DNA from: Cutibacterium avidum ATCC 25577
GTDB lineage: Bacteria; Actinomycetota; Actinomycetes; Propionibacteriales; Propionibacteriaceae
Reading direction: 5' to 3'
NCBI RefSeq assembly: GCF_000227295.1
Contig: NZ_JH165054.1
Location: 682,693 to 746,692, forward strand
DNA length: 64,000 nucleotides
Shown: positions 61,899 to 64,000 of the stretch, in pieces
How positions within the stretch are numbered: position 1 is the first letter of the stretch
How the letters are laid out: the number at the start of each line of letters is the position of its first letter
Notes under the pieces: generated by a model
What the model was told of the DNA's origin: nothing
What the model saw: only the letters and a program-made list of their open reading frames with translations
Database searches by the model: none
Position numbers and translations under genes: made by a program

Positions 61899-62632
61899 CA
61901 GGCTGCCTCCCCGAGGAGGGTGAGGTACCCAGCCTCAGCATCGTTGGCGTTACGGACTGGATGCTTTTGACCAACAGATTCCAGGTCAGAGTACGAGCCC
62001 TCGAAGATCAACTCTCCCTCGGAAAGGACGGCAAGCTGCGACACGAATTCCTGGAGGTCCTCAAGCAGGTGCGTCGAAACGATGACCGTCCGATCCTCGG
62101 CAAGTTCACCGAGGAGGGATCGCACCCCGATCCTGGATGCCGGGTCGAGGCCGACTGTCGGCTCATCGAGCAGCAGCACAGCCGGATCTCCGACAATTGC
62201 ACACGCGATTCCAAGCCGCTGGCGCATTCCACCCGAAAGAGACTGGACGCGATCATCGGCGCGGTCGACAAGCCCCACACGATCAAGGGCCGCACCTGCC
62301 CGTACACAGCACTCCCTCGGTTCAACTCCTCGCGCCCATGCCGCATATTCCACGGCCCTCCGGATGCGAAAATGCAACGGGAGGGAAAACCGCTGGGGCA
62401 AGAATCCGACCATACTACGAATGGTATTGACGTCATCGCTGACATCGACACCATTCACCCGAAAATGACCGGACTCCGGTTCCCGTAGTGTTGCGAGAAT
62501 ACTGAGAAGTGTCGACTTTCCAGCCCCATTCGGGCCGAGCAACCCCCACAACCCAGAGTCAAACTCACAGGAAATATCGACGAGGCTACGCCGACGACGA
62601 TACCGGTGCGATATGTGCTCGAGTTCGATCAT
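61898..62632 (-). CDS. ABC transporter ATP-binding protein of peptide-linked system
   Basis: 244 residues, ABC-2/CcmA-like ATPase. Walker A GPNGAGKSTLLS, Q-loop VGFLPQRF, signature LSGGMRQRLGIACAI, Walker B VLLLDEPTVGLD, H-loop VSTHLLED. ATG at 62630-62632 follows the TGA of the secreted-peptide gene without a gap (TGAATG). Energises the two membrane proteins downstream. Confidence 0.9.
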   Translation of the reverse strand: MIELEHISHRYRRRRSLVDISCEFDSGLWGLLGPNGAGKSTLLSILATLREPESGHFRVNGVDVSDDVNTIRSMVGFLPQRFSLPLHFRIRRAVEYAAWARGVEPRECCVRAGAALDRVGLVDRADDRVQSLSGGMRQRLGIACAIVGDPAVLLLDEPTVGLDPASRIGVRSLLGELAEDRTVIVSTHLLEDLQEFVSQLAVLSEGELIFEGSYSDLESVGQKHPVRNANDAEAGYLTLLGEAA

Positions 62633-63022
62633 TCATCCGACCCGAGTGTAACCCGATTTCGTCTGGGCTCCAGTCGAACTATCAACCCTGGTATAGACAT
62701 CCCAGCCGTGCTTACCATGACCAGTAACGGTCAGGGATGCATTCTTTACATTAGTCCTGCGTGCGGATGCCATACGACTATCCGGCCAATGCGAGATCTG
62801 GTGATACTCAGCGACTGCCACGGATCCTACGGTGTCGGCGCAGCTCTGACGCCCACCAGTCCCGGACATCGTCGTGCCATGCTGGACAGGCTTATTTGCA
62901 AACAAAGAACAATGGCTTGCGTTAGCCTGCCCGGCGATCATCGTCATCCCAGCGCTCACCGTCATAACACCTAATACGATAGTAGAAACCAGCTCCTTGC
63001 GAGATCTCACCTCCATCACCAT
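62633..63022 (-). CDS. Secreted small protein, first gene of an ABC-transporter operon
   Basis: About 129 residues, no family recognised. The start (ATG 63022, or 63016, or GTG 63043) lacks a clear ribosome binding site. MVMEVRSRKELVSTIVLGV begins a signal peptide that ends near MIAGQANA/SHCSLF. The predicted mature part of roughly 95 residues has two cysteines (SHCSLF, QSCADT), is rich in Gly, Ser, Thr, His and ends WDVYTRVDSSTGAQTKSGY. Local DNA is visibly more A+T-rich than its surroundings. Being immediately upstream of an ATPase and two membrane proteins, it resembles bacteriocin-type operons; lactococcin-972 similarity could not be established by eye. Confidence 0.7.
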   Translation of the reverse strand: MVMEVRSRKELVSTIVLGVMTVSAGMTMIAGQANASHCSLFANKPVQHGTTMSGTGGRQSCADTVGSVAVAEYHQISHWPDSRMASARRTNVKNASLTVTGHGKHGWDVYTRVDSSTGAQTKSGYTRVG

Positions 63023-63255
63023 TTTCTCAACTAAAGATGCCACGCGGCTACATAGCCATAATCCATACCTTCAAGGCAGCGGTCATACTATCACGTATCC
63101 ACCCCTGTGGCCAGTTAACCCGCTGCGACCTGTCGTACCAGTGAAGACACGAGGGCACAGCAGTAGCGCCATGGCGCGTGACGATCACACGCTAAAACAA
63201 CCTCGTCCGCGGTGAAAACACCGCACTGACATCCTCGACCAGCGGCCAAGGTCGA
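63023..63255. other. Upstream region of the secreted-peptide operon
   Basis: 233 bases between the peptide gene and the E2 gene, both on the minus strand. A+T-rich near 63020-63110 (TATGGATTATGGCTATGTAG on the minus strand is promoter-like). No gene recognised. Confidence 0.4.
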
Positions 63256-64000
63256 TCAGTACAGCATTGCCGAGGCCGGGTCCGAGAGAATCTCCGCAAC
63301 GTCATGGAGGAAGGTCGAGCCCTCCTCGCCGTCAATGAGGCGATGGTCGAAGCCGAGGCTCATCGTCGTCACCCACCTGGGCACGACCCTTTCGTCGTCA
63401 CCCGTCCCCACGACCCACGGACGTCGAGCGATCGTCCCGAGAACGAGGATCGCCGATTCGGTGCGGTTGACGACCGGGGTTCCGGCGTCGAGCCCGAAGA
63501 CTCCGACGTTGGTGATCGAGAAGGTGCCGTCGGTGTAGTCGGTGGGCTGGAGCTTGCCCTCCTTGGCGATGGCGACGATGCGGGTGATCTCCTCGGCCAG
63601 CTCGAGCATCGTCATGTCCTGGGCGCTGCGCACCACGGGCACCATGAGGCCGCGCGAGGTGGCCGCGGCGATGCCGAGGTTGATCTGGTCGCGGAAGACG
63701 ATCTGGTCGGCGGCGTCGTCCCAGCGGGCGTTGACGACCGGGGTGCGTCCCATCGCCAGGCACACCGCCTTGCACCAGATGGTCAGCGGGGAGACGCGCA
63801 GTCCCTTGAACCTGCGGTCGGCACGCAGCCGGTCGACGAGGTCCATCGTCGGGGTGACGTCGCAGGTGAGGAAGGCCGTCACGAGGGCCTTGGTGTCCAG
63901 GGAATCCTTCATCGCCTTGGCGGTCACCTTGCGGACGCCGCGCACCGGGACCCTGCGAGTGTGGCCGTCAGGCTCGGTCGGGGCACCGCCGAGGAGACGA
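63256..64000 (-). CDS. 2-oxoacid dehydrogenase E2 acyltransferase, catalytic domain (runs off window)
   Basis: C-terminal 248 residues of a dihydrolipoamide acyltransferase (pyruvate, 2-oxoglutarate or branched-chain complex). The visible part begins in the linker before VRGVRKVTAKAMKDSL, the usual entry to the catalytic domain, and contains INLGIAAATSRGLMVPVVRSA, GTFSITNVGVFGLDAGTPVV and the active-site motif FDHRLIDGEEGSTFL (HxxxDG). It ends LSDPASAMLY. Lipoyl and E1/E3-binding domains are beyond base 64000. Which complex it serves cannot be told from this part. Confidence 0.92.
   Translation of the reverse strand, partial: RLLGGAPTEPDGHTRRVPVRGVRKVTAKAMKDSLDTKALVTAFLTCDVTPTMDLVDRLRADRRFKGLRVSPLTIWCKAVCLAMGRTPVVNARWDDAADQIVFRDQINLGIAAATSRGLMVPVVRSAQDMTMLELAEEITRIVAIAKEGKLQPTDYTDGTFSITNVGVFGLDAGTPVVNRTESAILVLGTIARRPWVVGTGDDERVVPRWVTTMSLGFDHRLIDGEEGSTFLHDVAEILSDPASAMLY

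Noticed and set aside
62633-63022. Lactococcin-972 bacteriocin
   Set aside because: Operon layout is suggestive, but the mature sequence has two cysteines and lacks the aromatic pattern I associate with that family, so the family name is not applied.

Overview
This 64 kb stretch is high-GC actinobacterial chromosome. It most resembles the family Propionibacteriaceae, probably Cutibacterium or a close relative. The reasons are: a dnaK-grpE-dnaJ-hspR operon and a clpB gene, both carrying HspR-type (HAIR) operators; pyruvate phosphate dikinase with its regulatory protein; a class I fructose-bisphosphate aldolase; and a 504-residue acetyl-CoA hydrolase/CoA-transferase of the type that closes the propionate (Wood-Werkman) cycle. 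Genus and species are inferred, not shown. No phage, complete insertion sequence, CRISPR array, rRNA or replication origin was seen. The only RNA gene recognised is tRNA-Gly(CCC).

Layout. 0-8.7 kb: 5' part of clpB, a sugar-type ABC importer lacking its own ATPase, a HAD phosphatase, aldolase, a flavin reductase-like protein and a Mn/Fe NRAMP transporter. 8.8-14.1 kb: a NarL-type two-component system followed by a MacB-type ABC pair. 14.1-20.2 kb: NUDIX hydrolase, amino-acid permease, AspT-type transporter, a broken alcohol dehydrogenase and a secreted SGNH esterase. 20.3-24.8 kb: heat-shock operon. 24.9-29.7 kb: PiT phosphate transporter, a PhoP-like two-component system, deoC. 29.9-37.2 kb: ThuA-like protein, decayed transporter and dehydrogenase remnants, FHA protein, ppdK and its regulator. 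37.3-44.6 kb: rRNA-type methyltransferase, serB, epimerase, CoA-transferase, secreted metallophosphatase ending in LPRTGA. 44.8-50.3 kb: accessory region with a frameshifted lipoprotein, tRNA-Gly, a PadR pair, nucleoside hydrolase, several gene remnants and a cupin. 50.4-57.5 kb: a six-gene, fully overlapping ECF plus double ABC-transporter operon ending in a TetR gene. 57.8-64 kb: EcsC-like protein, ThrE-like exporter, a secreted peptide with its own ABC system in visibly more A+T-rich DNA, and the 3' end of a 2-oxoacid dehydrogenase E2 gene.

How the parts relate. Central metabolism is represented by aldolase, PPDK with its regulator, CoA-transferase and E2. Two regulatory circuits can be read from operator sequences: HspR (two HAIRs before clpB, three before dnaK) and a putative PhoP/PHO-box circuit (before the PhoP-like gene and before the secreted metallophosphatase). 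Many start codons sit 6-7 bases after a TANNNT hexamer with no ribosome binding site, which suggests widespread leaderless translation. The least explained items are a two-copy 76-82 bp palindromic element with a constant 46-base spacer, the secreted-peptide/ABC operon at 59.8-63.0 kb, and the ECF/IrtAB-like operon.
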